Both the position numbers and the translations under genes were made by a program. A stretch of 64,000 nt of DNA, taken from positions 868,001 to 932,000 of the forward strand of contig CP129291.1 in the NCBI GenBank assembly GCA_030437565.1, written 5' to 3'. The DNA is from Terrilactibacillus sp. S3-3. Lineage in GTDB: Bacteria > Bacillota > Bacilli > Bacillales > Sporolactobacillaceae. Positions 43,172 through 52,390 of the stretch are shown piece after piece (the stretch's first letter is position 1; each line of letters starts with the position of its first letter). The notes beneath the pieces are model-generated. The model did no database searches and had not been told where the DNA came from. It was given only the letters and a program-made list of their open reading frames with translations.

Positions 43172-43187
43172 CTTAAGAAGTTCATAA
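43172..43187 (+). promoter_or_regulatory. Second CTTAA-type direct repeat, upstream of the carboxypeptidase
   Basis: CTTAAgaagttCATAA: two half-sites with starts 11 bp apart, 23 bases before a TATTCT box (43211). The same phasing as upstream of the VanZ-like gene. Confidence 0.45.
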
Positions 43188-43204
43188 GGTGGAATTCCAA
43201 CATT

Positions 43205-43248
43205 GCTCCTTATTCTATGATTGAATAAATCAGTACAGAATAAGGAGC
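43205..43248 (+). promoter_or_regulatory. 12-bp inverted repeat covering the carboxypeptidase ribosome binding site
   Basis: GCTCCTTATTCT (43205-43216) is fully complementary to AGAATAAGGAGC (43237-43248), which contains the ribosome binding site aaggag. If transcription starts upstream, the hairpin would hide the site. The left arm could instead be the -10 region. Confidence 0.5.
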
Positions 43249-43256
43249 TGTTTTAT

Positions 43257-44239
43257 ATGGTACGAAAAGCAAGAAAGAAAAAGTCAAAAACGCGGATATT
43301 ACTTCATTCCTGCTGATGGTTGTCATCGTTGTCTTTGCATGTAAATACATCATTACCCCTGTCGTCCAGCATTTATTTGCGAAATACGTTGACGATAGAA
43401 CCACGTCGGTATCCTCATTGAAAAAGGGGCATGACTCCGCTGTCGCTATATCGCCGGACAGGCTGAACAGTCCTCATGCGATTCTGATTCGTTTAAAAGA
43501 TCATACCATCCTGATGCAAAAAAAAAACAGCGAGAAAAAAAATTTATCCTGCTTCTTTGACTAAGATGATGACGGCCATTGTTGCGATAGAAAATTTACC
43601 TGATTTAAAGAAAGAAATCACACTTACCCATTCTGTGTTTCAGGGTCTGTCAGAAGCAGATGCATCTATGGCAGGTTTCCAGCCGGGTGAGAATGTAAGG
43701 GCGATTGACCTTTTATATGGGGCTCTGCTTCCTAGGGGGGCAGAGTCTTGTGTTGGGCTTGCTGATTACGTTGCAGGGTCGGAGAAGGACTTTGTAGGGA
43801 TGATGAATCAAAAAGCGGCAGATCTCGGCATGCACAACACACATTTTGAGAACTCAACCGGACTTCAGAATGAAAACCATTACACAACAGTCAAAGATCT
43901 AGCTATTCTTCTAAGCTATGCTTTGCAAAATGATACTTTCCGGGAGATTTTTTTTTTACTTCATCACGCCATGCCACACCGCCAACGAATAAGCACCCTA
44001 ACGGGATAACCTTTAACAGCACCATGTTTGAAGAACTCAACAATCAGAGTGTCGCCGACGGGAAAATCTTAGGAGGGAAAACAGGCTACACCGATGAGGC
44101 TGGTCTATGTCTCGCGAGTCTCGCCAAAGTAGGTAACCAAGAATACATTTTGATTTCAGCTGGTGCAAAAGGCGATCACCATTCGGAACAGTATGATATT
44201 ACCGATGCATTAGCTGTATATAACAGCATAGTAAAATAA
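43257..44239 (+). pseudogene. D-alanyl-D-alanine carboxypeptidase, peptidase S11 family (frameshifted)
   Basis: Removes the terminal D-Ala of wall pentapeptides. ATG 43257. A basic N-terminus and membrane helix (VVIVVFACKYIITPVV) are followed by ARKKIYPASLTKMMTAIVAIE, where SLTK is the SxxK nucleophile motif. Next come LLPRGAESCVGLADYVAG (place of SxN), ADLGMHNTHFENSTGL and the KTG box LGGKTGYTDEAG. Shifts near 43310, 43540 and 43950. About 325 residues. Similar PBP-like carboxypeptidases serve as VanY in some van clusters; its position beside VanRS and VanZ supports that role. Confidence 0.83.
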
Positions 44240-44249
44240 TAAGTTCTTC

Positions 44250-44265
44250 ATAAGAATTTATTAAG
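44250..44265 (-). promoter_or_regulatory. Third CTTAA-type direct repeat, downstream of the carboxypeptidase
   Basis: On the minus strand CTTAAtaaattCTTAT, again with starts 11 bp apart. It points back into the carboxypeptidase gene, so its meaning is unclear. 44266-44478 has no gene. Confidence 0.3.
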
Positions 44266-44478
44266 ATTTTGATAAGCAAAAATTCAAGCAAAAATTCCAA
44301 CATCCAACATCGCCTGCCTGCCTGATCTCGATAATATTAATGGGGCATAAATTTTTCTTGTCTTAAATGAAGTTTGAATAGACCTATCTAAATATTATTT
44401 TATCTAATGTATATTTATGTTTAAAATATTTAAATGGTATAATATTTATACATAATTTTGTATAGGTGATTATTTATT

Positions 44479-45344
44479 ATGGATATTAAACAATTATTTT
44501 TTTTTCTTAAGATTGTAGAAGAGGGGGAATATCACTAGAGCAGCTCACAAATTACATATTGCTCAGCCTAATCTTAGTAAACAACTAAAAGTCCTTGAAG
44601 ATGATATTGGTGTTAAATTGGTAGAGCGTAGTACAAGGAAGATCCAAATAACTGAAGCCGGAAAAAGACTGGAACATCGGGCAAAACAAATATTAGAATT
44701 AATGGAAGTGACTATGAAAGAATTGAGGGACTTTGATGAAGGGATTCAAGGTACATTATCAATTGGAACGATAGCATCTGCGGGTGGGTCCCTCTTACCG
44801 GAACGCGTTTATAAGTTCCATAAAAAAATATCCCAAAGTAAATTTTTATTTGCGGGAGTGTCATACGCAAGAAATATTAGAACTATTAAAAAATGATTTG
44901 ATTGAAATTGGGATTATTCGCACCCCTTTTAATTCAAATACGTTTGAGTCGATATTGCTTCCTCCTGAACCCATGATAGCTGCGGCAAGTGATACTTTTT
45001 GGGATAACGGTCAAAAATCTATTCGTTTAAAAGACCTTGATAATAAACCTTTGTTGATCCATTGCAGGTATGAGCCAATGATTGTTGAAACATGTCGACA
45101 GTCAGGATTTGAACCAACAATACTTGGTAAAATTGATGATACAAAAACGATATTATTATGGGCGGATACAGGAATGGGAGTGGCGATTGTTCCGAAAGAT
45201 TGGATAGGATTAATTTCTAGTACAAATTTAAAATACAAAGAAATTGATGAACCGGGTTTAATAACTGGAACAGCAATTATATGGAAAAAAAATCAATATC
45301 TTTCTGCTGTAACCAGACATTTTTTGAAAACCTTTGAGGTATAA
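44479..45344 (+). pseudogene. LysR-family transcriptional regulator (frameshifted)
   Basis: MDIKQLFFFLKIVEEGNITRAAHKLHIAQPNLSKQ forms the winged HTH (recognition part AQPNLSKQLKVLE). A shift lies near 44527 and another near 44830. The periplasmic-binding-like effector domain follows (LSIGTIASAGGSLLPERV; ATSDTFWDNGQ-like segment; WADTGMGVAIVPKDW). About 290 residues, usual for the family. ATG 44479 is behind taggtgat. It lies 50 bases upstream of a co-directional esterase gene. Ligand unknown. Confidence 0.82.
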
Positions 45345-45394
45345 AATGGGAATGCTGGATGGTTTATTGCTTAAAGCGAAAGGAGTCAGTAATT

Positions 45395-46137
45395 ATGAAT
45401 ATCGTTACACCCAAGCCCTTCACATTGTTAGGAGGGAAAAAAGCAGTTCTGTTACTGCATGGATTTACGGGAAACACAGCAGACGTAAAATTATTGGGAA
45501 AATATTTGTATAAACATGATTATACTTGTCATGCGCCTTTATATAAAGGGCATGGAATGGAACCTAAAAAACTTATTCAAACCGGTCCACAGGATTGGTG
45601 GAAAGATGTAATCAGCGGTTACAATTTTCTTAAAGCCGAGGGATTTAAAGAAATCGCTGTTGCTGGTGTTTCGCTAGGTGGTGTATTCTCCCTTAAACTG
45701 GCATCGGAGTTTCCGGTAAAAGGCGTTGTTTCAATGTGTGCTCCGATTCACGAAAAAAGCATTGATGATTTATATTTACGCGTCCTTAATTATGCCAAGA
45801 TATATATGAAATTCAAAGGGGGATGGACGATGGACAAATAGATTCCGAGATTAGAGCCCTAAAACAAATGCCGATGCCTTCTCTAAAGGATTTACAAAAA
45901 GTGATCATGGAAGTACGTGGAAAGCTAAGTCTGATCACCCCGCCAACTTTTGTTATACAGGGTTGCTTAGATGACCCTTTATACAGAGCAAGCGCACAAG
46001 TGATTTATGACAATATAAATGCGCAGCGTAAACAGCTTAAGTGGTATAAACAATCCGGTCACATTATTACTTTAGGCAAAGAACGCGAGAAGGTATTTGA
46101 AGATGTATGGATGTTCTTAAACTCATTGGATTGGTAG
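45395..46137 (+). pseudogene. Carboxylesterase, Est30/YvaK-like alpha/beta hydrolase (frameshifted)
   Basis: ATG 45395 behind aaaggagtc. Contains the oxyanion region VLLLHGFTGNTADVKLLGKYL, the nucleophile elbow GVSLGG and the acid in IQGCLDDPLY. The histidine is in YKQSGHIITL, completing Ser-Asp-His. The pattern APLYKGHGMEPKKLIQTGPQDWW is characteristic of Bacillus carboxylesterases. A one-base shift near 45835 (GGWTMD) breaks the frame. About 247 residues, intracellular, acting on short-chain esters. Possibly controlled by the adjacent LysR protein. Confidence 0.85.
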
Positions 46138-46219
46138 AGTTATTATCTGTTCTTAGATTTTTATTGTTGAATTTATGAAAAAATTGACGAAATAGAACAT
46201 TCATTAGAAGATGATACGC

Positions 46220-46248
46220 AAAAGTCCCCTGTATAATTGGGGGATTTT
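46220..46248 (+). terminator. Terminator after the esterase gene
   Basis: GTCCCC-tgtataatt-GGGGGATTTT, a short stem with T-run. The remaining 46138-46435 region shows no gene. Confidence 0.5.
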
Positions 46249-46435
46249 GCGCTAGTGATATTCAGTTTTAAAGAAAAATAGTTATCGCAAAGTAAATCAA
46301 CAATACACTCATAATGACTCGAAATGATTTGTTTGTCATGCTTTGCATAAATTTTTTAAAAAAAATCGAGCCAAACACTGACCACCATAAAAGCAACCTA
46401 GTTCAGGTTAATCAAGGCAGGGCGGCCTCACGTGA

Positions 46436-47152
46436 TTATTTTTCAGGAATGACGCAGCTGCCATCGGCACATCTTCCGGCATTATCGGTTGAAAGATCTT
46501 GAAAGACAGGTGATGCATATTCTTTCTGCCATACTTTTTCTAGTGCGGATTTAAAGGTTTCCAAAGGCTGCGCGCCTGAGATGGCGTATTTTGAATCGAG
46601 TACGAAGAAAGGAACACCTGTTACACCATATTGCTGAGCAAGGGCTTCGTCTTCTCGGACGTCGCTGGCGAGCATCTTTTTATCTTGCAGGACTTTCTCA
46701 ACTTCCGTACGGTCCAGTTTGGCGTACTCAGCAATGGACAACAACGTGCCGTAATCACTGATATTTTGGCCTTCTGTGAAATAGGCTTTAAAGAGTTTCT
46801 CCGAAACAAGTAGCGCTTTGCCTTTTTCAGCATATTTTACAAGGCGATGGGCAGCAAATGTATTTGTTGGTTTCATCTTTTCAAAATCAAAGATTAAGCC
46901 GAGTTCTGCCGCCTGCCGAGCGATTCCCTGATTAGCTTGTTTGGCCTGCTCAATAGACATACCGTATTTCTTTGCAAGAAGTTCATGGATGCTATGTCCG
47001 GCATATTCGGCGGCATTTGGATCAAGCTCGAAGCTCTTCAATTTAATTTCAACCTGATCTTTATGCGGAAATTGCGATAAAGCCTTCTCCAAGCGATGCT
47101 TGCCTATATAACAAAATGGACAGACATAATCAGACCATACTTCGATTTTCAT
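46436..47152 (-). CDS. DsbA-family oxidoreductase, FrnE-like
   Basis: Intact 238-residue cytoplasmic protein of the thioredoxin fold. The active site is CPFC in WSDYVCPFCYIGKHRLEKAL, and a cis-proline loop lies in YGVTGVPFFVLDSKYAISGAQ. A C-terminal CADGSC provides a second cysteine pair, as in FrnE disulfide isomerases. ATG 47152 follows gaggtg; GTG 47158 is less likely. Convergent with the esterase gene. Confidence 0.88.
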   Translation of the reverse strand: MKIEVWSDYVCPFCYIGKHRLEKALSQFPHKDQVEIKLKSFELDPNAAEYAGHSIHELLAKKYGMSIEQAKQANQGIARQAAELGLIFDFEKMKPTNTFAAHRLVKYAEKGKALLVSEKLFKAYFTEGQNISDYGTLLSIAEYAKLDRTEVEKVLQDKKMLASDVREDEALAQQYGVTGVPFFVLDSKYAISGAQPLETFKSALEKVWQKEYASPVFQDLSTDNAGRCADGSCVIPEK

Positions 47153-47476
47153 ATTCACACCTCATTTTTTAATTAACGTTATCATACCATAGAGTGGCGC
47201 AATAGCCTTGAACCCTGCTCATGAGTCCGGATCAACGGTTTACTAATGCTCCTACAGGCCGGGATGAATATGCCGGTGCGATTTGTCTGCCGATTTTTCG
47301 GTTGGATTTTAGTCATCACTAAGTTTTTCAATGCTCCCATATTATAAAGTCGTGTTGCAAAGTCAATAAGCTTTTTTGTATTCGATACTGGCCACAACCA
47401 GTTTTATCCAGTTATAATGGAATGACTGTCGGGAGTGAAGGTTTTATTCGTTCCTAATTATAGGGGAGATGAGTAA

Positions 47477-47782
47477 ATGGACATAAGCCGTATCTTAAAA
47501 TGGGTGTCAGGCGGATTGGAAGCGTTTTGGGGTATTCCTGTCATCGGCGGATTCATGATTATAGGGATGGCCTGGCTGCCATTGCCGATGATGTTGGCGC
47601 TTCACATTGTAACAGTTGTATTCTCGGTTAAGGAGAATAAGGCGATTACGGGCAATATTTTGGGGATCATCACATCGTGCATCGGCTGGATTCCGGTGAT
47701 CGGTATGATCATGCACATTATTTCAGCAATATTTATCCTCATAGAAGCCGGAAAGGATATAAGCAGAGAGGCAAAGGACTAG
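47477..47782 (+). CDS. Small membrane protein of unknown function
   Basis: 101 residues, three or four helices (FWGIPVIGGFMIIGMAWLP; MMLALHIVTVVFSV; GNILGIITSCIGWIPVIGMI) with an acidic/basic tail KDISREAKD. Ribosome binding site aggggag. No family function is known to me. 47153-47476 upstream has only a degenerate minus-strand frame that I do not support. Confidence 0.65.
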   Translation: MDISRILKWVSGGLEAFWGIPVIGGFMIIGMAWLPLPMMLALHIVTVVFSVKENKAITGNILGIITSCIGWIPVIGMIMHIISAIFILIEAGKDISREAKD

Positions 47783-47789
47783 AAGCCCC

Positions 47790-47824
47790 GCCTTCAGGCT
47801 AAACTTCTTTTAGCCTGAAGGCGT
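47790..47824. terminator. Bidirectional terminator between convergent small genes
   Basis: CGCCTTCAGGCT-aaacttctttt-AGCCTGAAGGCG, a perfect 12-bp stem. It lies between the plus-strand gene ending 47782 and the minus-strand gene ending 47826. Confidence 0.8.
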
Positions 47825-47825
47825 C

Positions 47826-47996
47826 TCACTGCAGATTAAATGCTGCAGCCTGTTGGGCCGAGTTTCCAGACTGCTGCATGGATTGCTGATTGTTATTTTG
47901 GTTATTTCTCAGAACCATGTAGGTGGCTGCACACGCGCCGATAGCTGCTACCACCGGAAGAATTGCATTTCCCGTATTGTTTTGTTGTTGTGCCAT
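47826..47996 (-). CDS. Small Gln/Asn-rich protein with one membrane segment
   Basis: 56 residues. Start ATG 47996 behind aggagggg. N-terminal AQQQNNTGN, hydrophobic AILPVVAAIGACAATYMVL, then an NQNNNQQSMQQSGNSAQQ tail. The composition resembles small spore or sporulation-linked proteins, but I cannot assign it. Confidence 0.55.
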   Translation of the reverse strand: MAQQQNNTGNAILPVVAAIGACAATYMVLRNNQNNNQQSMQQSGNSAQQAAAFNLQ

Positions 47997-48029
47997 TCTT
48001 TTCCCCTCCTTTTCTTGAAGATACTTCAT

Positions 48030-48509
48030 TAATTTGCTTTATACCTAAAAAAATATGCGACTTTTTAAGATGTAAAATCAGGTTGGAATGGCATTAAAAA
48101 ATATCCCCCCCAATCGGGAGGGATTAGACAACCTCGTTTTGAGCGATTGCGAGGCCTAAGTTTTTTTGGACGCTCATTTTTAAAATAACCAAAAATAATA
48201 TTTTTTATTCAATTCTTATTTGATGTTCTGCAAAAAGAGTGGCAAGAGGCAAGACAAAATATGTTAGTGGGATTATACAAAAGGAGAACGAATGAGGCTA
48301 GATGAATCAATTTTTGAAAAATATTTGTGCGCGATTTGAAAAATATAAAAAATAGCCAATCTCTATGACATCGTTGTGGACTGGAAAAGTGGCAATATTT
48401 AAAAAACCGATTAAAACTTATACAAAACCAGCCGCATCATGTTTCTAAAACTTGGGATCATCCGTATACCTGTGTAAATCAGCCGGCATTTAATGTCCGG
48501 TCTAATATG
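48030..48509. other. Intergenic stretch without a recognisable gene
   Basis: AT-rich. Contains a small stem TCCCCCCC...GGGAGGGA at about 48104-48122 and several stop codons in all frames. It may be decayed sequence. Confidence 0.5.
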
Positions 48510-48830
48510 TTAACTCATAAAAAAATAACGGGTGAGCCAGCCGGCGAAAATACCTATGGCAACAGAAGGAAGAAACATTTTGAATCGTGTGATCGTAATG
48601 GTCGTTGCCAGGCAGCCAATAAGTACTGGATAAGAAACAGCTAGATGGCTTTGCACAGGAATAAAGATTTGTTTGATGAGCAGTGCCGAGATGATCGCGA
48701 TCGGAACAAAATTAAAATATAACCGCATGCCGGCATTCAGCTTTCGCCCGGCAACGACTTGGACCCCCGCGATTCTCGAGAGATAAGTGGTCACTGACAC
48801 TAATCCGATTAGCAGCCAATTATTCAGCAT
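48510..48830 (-). CDS. azlD: Branched-chain amino-acid exporter subunit AzlD
   Basis: 106-residue membrane protein with about four helices (WLLIGLVSVTTYLSRIAGV; FVPIAIISALLIKQIF; YPVLIGCLATTITITRF), the usual small partner of AzlC. ATG 48830 starts one base after the azlC stop, and its site ggaggg lies within the azlC end, so the two are translationally coupled. Exports branched-chain amino acids and analogues such as azaleucine. Confidence 0.85.
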   Translation of the reverse strand: MLNNWLLIGLVSVTTYLSRIAGVQVVAGRKLNAGMRLYFNFVPIAIISALLIKQIFIPVQSHLAVSYPVLIGCLATTITITRFKMFLPSVAIGIFAGWLTRYFFMS

Positions 48831-48831
48831 C

Positions 48832-49524
48832 CTAAGCCCTCCTTGATAAATAAAGACCGGCGAAAGGCGCGAAGACACCGGAAATAATGATGGTCAATTC
48901 GTTGCCCGGCCATAAGTATTCCAGTCCCAAAGCGATTACCGCCGCGGCAATCGCCGTGGCTATCGCCGGATGGTCTTTAAGACCCGGAAGCAGCAGCGCC
49001 GTAAAAGTAATTGGAAAAGCTAGGTCCAGTCCCCATCTTTGCGGATCAATTTGATTTCCAATTAACGCGCCGGTCAGGGAAGAAAGAATCCAGGCAAGAT
49101 AAAAAGTGCCGGCGACAATACCAAAGTAGAGTGGATCCGGACCATGGTTTTTAAAGCGCGAACTGGCCAGGACAAAGGGTTCGTCGGACACACCAAAAGC
49201 GAGCAGCCATTTCCATTTCTTTGCGGGGGCCAGGCCCTCGGCCAATGCTGCTCCGTAAAGCAGATTGCGCAGGTTTAATAAAACGGAAGTAAAAACGATA
49301 CTAGTCAGGCTTCGCCTGCGGCCTGCGGCCAACATGGCGACCGTGATCATCTGTACGGATCCGGAAAATACCAGAGCGGACATGATGAGCGTATCCAGCC
49401 AGCTAAATTTTACCTGTATGGCAAGTACACCATAGGATAATCCATACGCCGCGATGGCAATAGCCAGCGGCAAAGCTTCGGTAAGCCCTGTTTTGATCGT
49501 GTTCATTTTCTCGACCATCTGCAT
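48832..49524 (-). CDS. azlC: Branched-chain amino-acid exporter subunit AzlC
   Basis: 230 residues, intact, with the AzlC signatures AIAAYGLSYGVLAIQ, LVFSGSVQMITVAML, VLLNLRNLLYGAALAE and FGVSDEPFVLASSRF. Six or more helices. Start ATG 49524 just behind gggagggtga; M3 (49518) is an alternative. It lies upstream of azlD. The likely regulator, an XRE-cupin protein at 51.4 kb, is divergent but separated by an IS1380 element. 49525-49898 has no gene. Confidence 0.9.
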   Translation of the reverse strand: MQMVEKMNTIKTGLTEALPLAIAIAAYGLSYGVLAIQVKFSWLDTLIMSALVFSGSVQMITVAMLAAGRRRSLTSIVFTSVLLNLRNLLYGAALAEGLAPAKKWKWLLAFGVSDEPFVLASSRFKNHGPDPLYFGIVAGTFYLAWILSSLTGALIGNQIDPQRWGLDLAFPITFTALLLPGLKDHPAIATAIAAAVIALGLEYLWPGNELTIIISGVFAPFAGLYLSRRA

Positions 49525-49898
49525 TCACCCTCCCGTTAAAATAAAAATTGGAAATTGATGTATAGCCAGATCAAAGCATCGGTATAATATAATCAACTTA
49601 TGATTTATTATAATATAAAAAGCAGTTAGGTACAATAAAATTAAATTATAGTTTATTATAATCCTGAATTATTCATAAAGCGTCATTCTCCAAGTTTTTG
49701 AGTGGTGATTTCTCTGAAAATCTCACTTTTTTTGATTCGCCGACATTCAAAATGGAGGCACTGATCGGCTCTTCGGTCATCAAGATCATTTTTTGATCCT
49801 TTCAGTGTGATCCGAACGCTTTTTTTTCGTTCTATAGGCAGACTGATCCTGTTTGTCTCAAATGAGTTGTTCTATTTGAACAGATTTTTGAATGAGCG

Positions 49899-51232
49899 TT
49901 ACGCCGGTGTCGGCAACCGCTTGATATTAGTGAGCGTCTGCCAAAATGCTTTCTGATAAAGGCAGTGGCTGCAGAGTCGAAAAATCAGATAACGGCCGGA
50001 GTGAACCTGTCTCCCAGCGATCTTGATCAACCGGAAACGCACGGTATCCATTCGCCACACTTTTTTCTTCAAAGACTTTGGCAGACAAAGCAGACGGAAA
50101 CCAGCCTGAATGTTATTGGCTAGAACCCGAATCTGCAGCTTGGCTGCGTTCGCTTCAAAACGGTGACTGCTCAACTGGTCAAAGGCAAACCCCCGTTTTT
50201 TTGCCTTCTTTGATCAGGTTTTCCATCGTGCCTCGGTTCTGATAGAATTTGACGACTCTTTTAGCCGAAAGGGTCATGTTCGTCACGATAAAGGTGGGTT
50301 GGAAAAACAGTTCGTCTTCCGGCCGCTCCAGTTTTTTGCGACCACCCGCCGGGCACGATCCCAGGAAGCGGCCCGGTACGAAAATTCCGTGTAAAATACG
50401 GCCCGGGCCCCGACCGGCATGGCCTGCTTTTTCTGACGTTCTTCGACCTGCTTCTGTGCTTTTTCATCCAGCTTGCGGTTCGCCTTCAGACGGATGGCAT
50501 AAAAAACGTCCTTCTCCTCGCACAGTTTGTATAAACCGGGGACGGTGAATCCGCTGTCCCCGCGGAGTACCAGATCCTGTCCGGGGATGAGCGACCGGTA
50601 GTGTTCCAGCACCGGCCGCATAAAGTCGGCAACGCCTCGTGAAGTATAGACATTTCCCGGGCGCAATGCCGCTTTCAGACAGTAGCCGGTCAGCGAATCA
50701 AATAAGAAGAGAGGATGAAAGCCGTTGTCCTGATAATGGGCATTGAAGGCAGCTCCTTCCTGTTTGCCAGCTGTTTCGAAATTCGCCGAATCCACGTCGA
50801 GCACCATTTGCGTACTTGGGCGCACGCAAAAAGATGATCCAGATAAGCCTGATTAATGGTTTCAAGCGATTCAACGGTTTCGGCATCCACTCGTTGGTTG
50901 AACCGGGAAAGGGTCGGCTGGGAAGCCAGCTGTCCTTTTCCAGTGACCGTCGTAAATACCGGCTCTGTACGCAGTTCGTCAGCCTGGTCGTCCGTGTGGT
51001 AGCCAGCCAGGTGCTGGTAGATTTTCTGAATGACCACCTCTACGTTGGAGTGAACGGTATGAGAAACAGGGTCTTTGACTTTGAGCCTGTCCTGAACCAA
51101 CTGACTGAAGCCTGTCTTTTCATCAAATTCCCGGTACAGAAGTAAGCCTGAATCAGAGGAAAGCGCACCGCCTGAGAAATCAACTTTTACTTTTTTATTG
51201 AATTGAAACGCTTTTTTATTTAAACTAGTCAT
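49899..51232 (-). pseudogene. IS1380-family transposase (frameshifted)
   Basis: About 440 residues in at least three frames. ATG 51232 (TSLNKKAFQFNKKVKVDFSGG). The family core is SDSGLLLYREFDEKTGFSQL, LASQPTLSRFNQRVD, LDVDSANFETAGKQEGAAFN (catalytic aspartate), YQDNGFHPLFLFDSLTGYCL, LRGDSGFTVPGLYKLCEE and FYQNRGTMENLIKEGK (catalytic glutamate). The C-terminus is RFEANAAKLQIRVLANN. Breaks lie near 50820, 50310 and 50195. Confidence 0.87.
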
Positions 51233-51298
51233 ATGAGGAGCCCCCTTTGTATGTTTGGTTTGGATAACTTTATCATACAAAAAATGGGCCCCTTTTTC

Positions 51299-51333
51299 AT
51301 TTCTTTTTTCACCTAATAGGTGAAAAAAGAAAT
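51299..51333. repeat. Perfect 17-bp inverted repeat
   Basis: ATTTCTTTTTTCACCTA, a single central A, then its exact complement. It lies between the IS1380 transposase start and the XRE-cupin gene. It could be an IS-end structure or a dimeric operator. Confidence 0.7.
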
Positions 51334-51441
51334 CCAGGAAAACGACGGCCAATCAAGGTTAAGCAACTATTACATATCGTGCTGTGAATAATTCAGGATA
51401 ATAAAGGGAAACAAAAGTTTTTTTGATCGGGGGAAGATAAA

Positions 51442-52013
51442 ATGAGCCATGAAAGTCCTTGGGAAGAAGGAGATGTGGGCAAACGAATCGGTACGAATCT
51501 GCGGCAATTCCGGGTGAACAAAGGCATCAGTATCGAGGCTTTGGCCAAACAAATCGGTGTCAGCAAATTAACGTTGATTAAAATTGAGCACGGTGAAGCC
51601 AATCCGACATTATCCGTCATCTGGAAAATCGCCAATGGACTTGAGATTCCGGTTACCGCGCTATTGTCGATCGAATCGGATGTCTCGATTGCCAGAAAGA
51701 AGGACGGGCTGAGACTGAGCAGTTCAAACGAGGTGCTGGTTGCTGAACCGCTGTTTCGTTCGCAGGGCTTGTTTGAGCTTTATCGGGGCTATTTGCAGCC
51801 TCGAGGGGAATATCTTTTCGGAACCATCGCCCGGGAGTGATCGAATTTGTTACCGTGATGTCCGGCCAATTGACGATTGAAGTGGACGGCGAGACGTATC
51901 ATCTGGACGAATATGATTGTATTCGATTCAGGGGAGATCGGCCTCACAAATATGCCAACCCGTCCGCCGCCTTTACCATTTTGCATTTTGCGATTTCTTA
52001 CAACAATCCTTAA
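51442..52013 (+). pseudogene. XRE-family regulator with C-terminal cupin domain (frameshifted)
   Basis: ATG 51442 behind gggggaag. The N-terminal helix-turn-helix is RIGTNLRQFRVNKGISIEALAKQIGVSKLTLIKIEHGEANPTLSVIWKIA (core GVSKLTLIKIE). After a shift near 51815 the cupin barrel follows: VIEFVTVMSGQLTIEVDGETY, DEYDCIRFRGDRPHKYANPS, ending ISYNNP. About 190 residues. Such HTH-cupin proteins often sit divergently next to azlCD, so the IS1380 element probably separated regulator and target. Confidence 0.82.
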
Positions 52014-52279
52014 TGGAAGTGAGCGGTTTGTCGTAATTGGAAGGCCGCCAAATGAAGCCGTTCATTTGCGCTGCAATAATAAAATAGAATTTGCTTCCGG
52101 CTCACCGGTTGGATGGTCTGTTGCTTGCATTATTGAGATAATAGAGTGTAAGCTTATGGCAATATATAGATCGTGATGATTACGAGTTGCCGCCGCGATT
52201 CATAAAAAGACATTTCGCTGAAAATCGCCGATGGCAGGCAACAAGTGGCCGGATCGTGATTGTCCATAAGGCCGAATAA
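52013..52279 (+). pseudogene. Small unrecognised protein (frameshifted)
   Basis: Begins at the preceding stop (TAATG overlap). Protein-like sequence in two frames: SERFVVIGRPPNEAVHLRCN with KIEFASGSPVGW, then YIDRDDYELPPRFIKRHFAE and GRIVIVHKAE. About 85 residues, soluble, basic. No family recognised. Probably co-transcribed with the regulator, as the next hairpin terminates after it. Confidence 0.4.
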
Positions 52280-52297
52280 TAAATCTATGGATTATAG

Positions 52298-52331
52298 AAT
52301 AAGGGTTTCATCAATAGGTGAAACCCTTATT
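52298..52331 (+). terminator. Hairpin terminator
   Basis: AATAAGGGTTTCA-tcaatagg-TGAAACCCTTATT, a 13-bp perfect stem, 19 bases after the small gene. Confidence 0.7.
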
Positions 52332-52390
52332 CCGCCAAAATCGCCGAACTTTATGGTGTCATTTTATTTTCGCTGCAAGGAGCCATTGTT

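Larger units (their letters stand above)
49880..51340 (-). mobile_element. IS1380-family insertion sequence (ends not defined)
   Basis: One transposase on the minus strand plus flanks. I could not find clear terminal repeats or a target duplication. The borders are estimates between azlC and the XRE-cupin gene. Confidence 0.6.

Noticed and set aside
47182..47397. Minus-strand frame of 71 codons upstream of the small membrane protein
   Set aside because: No ribosome binding site and atypical composition; no homology recognised.
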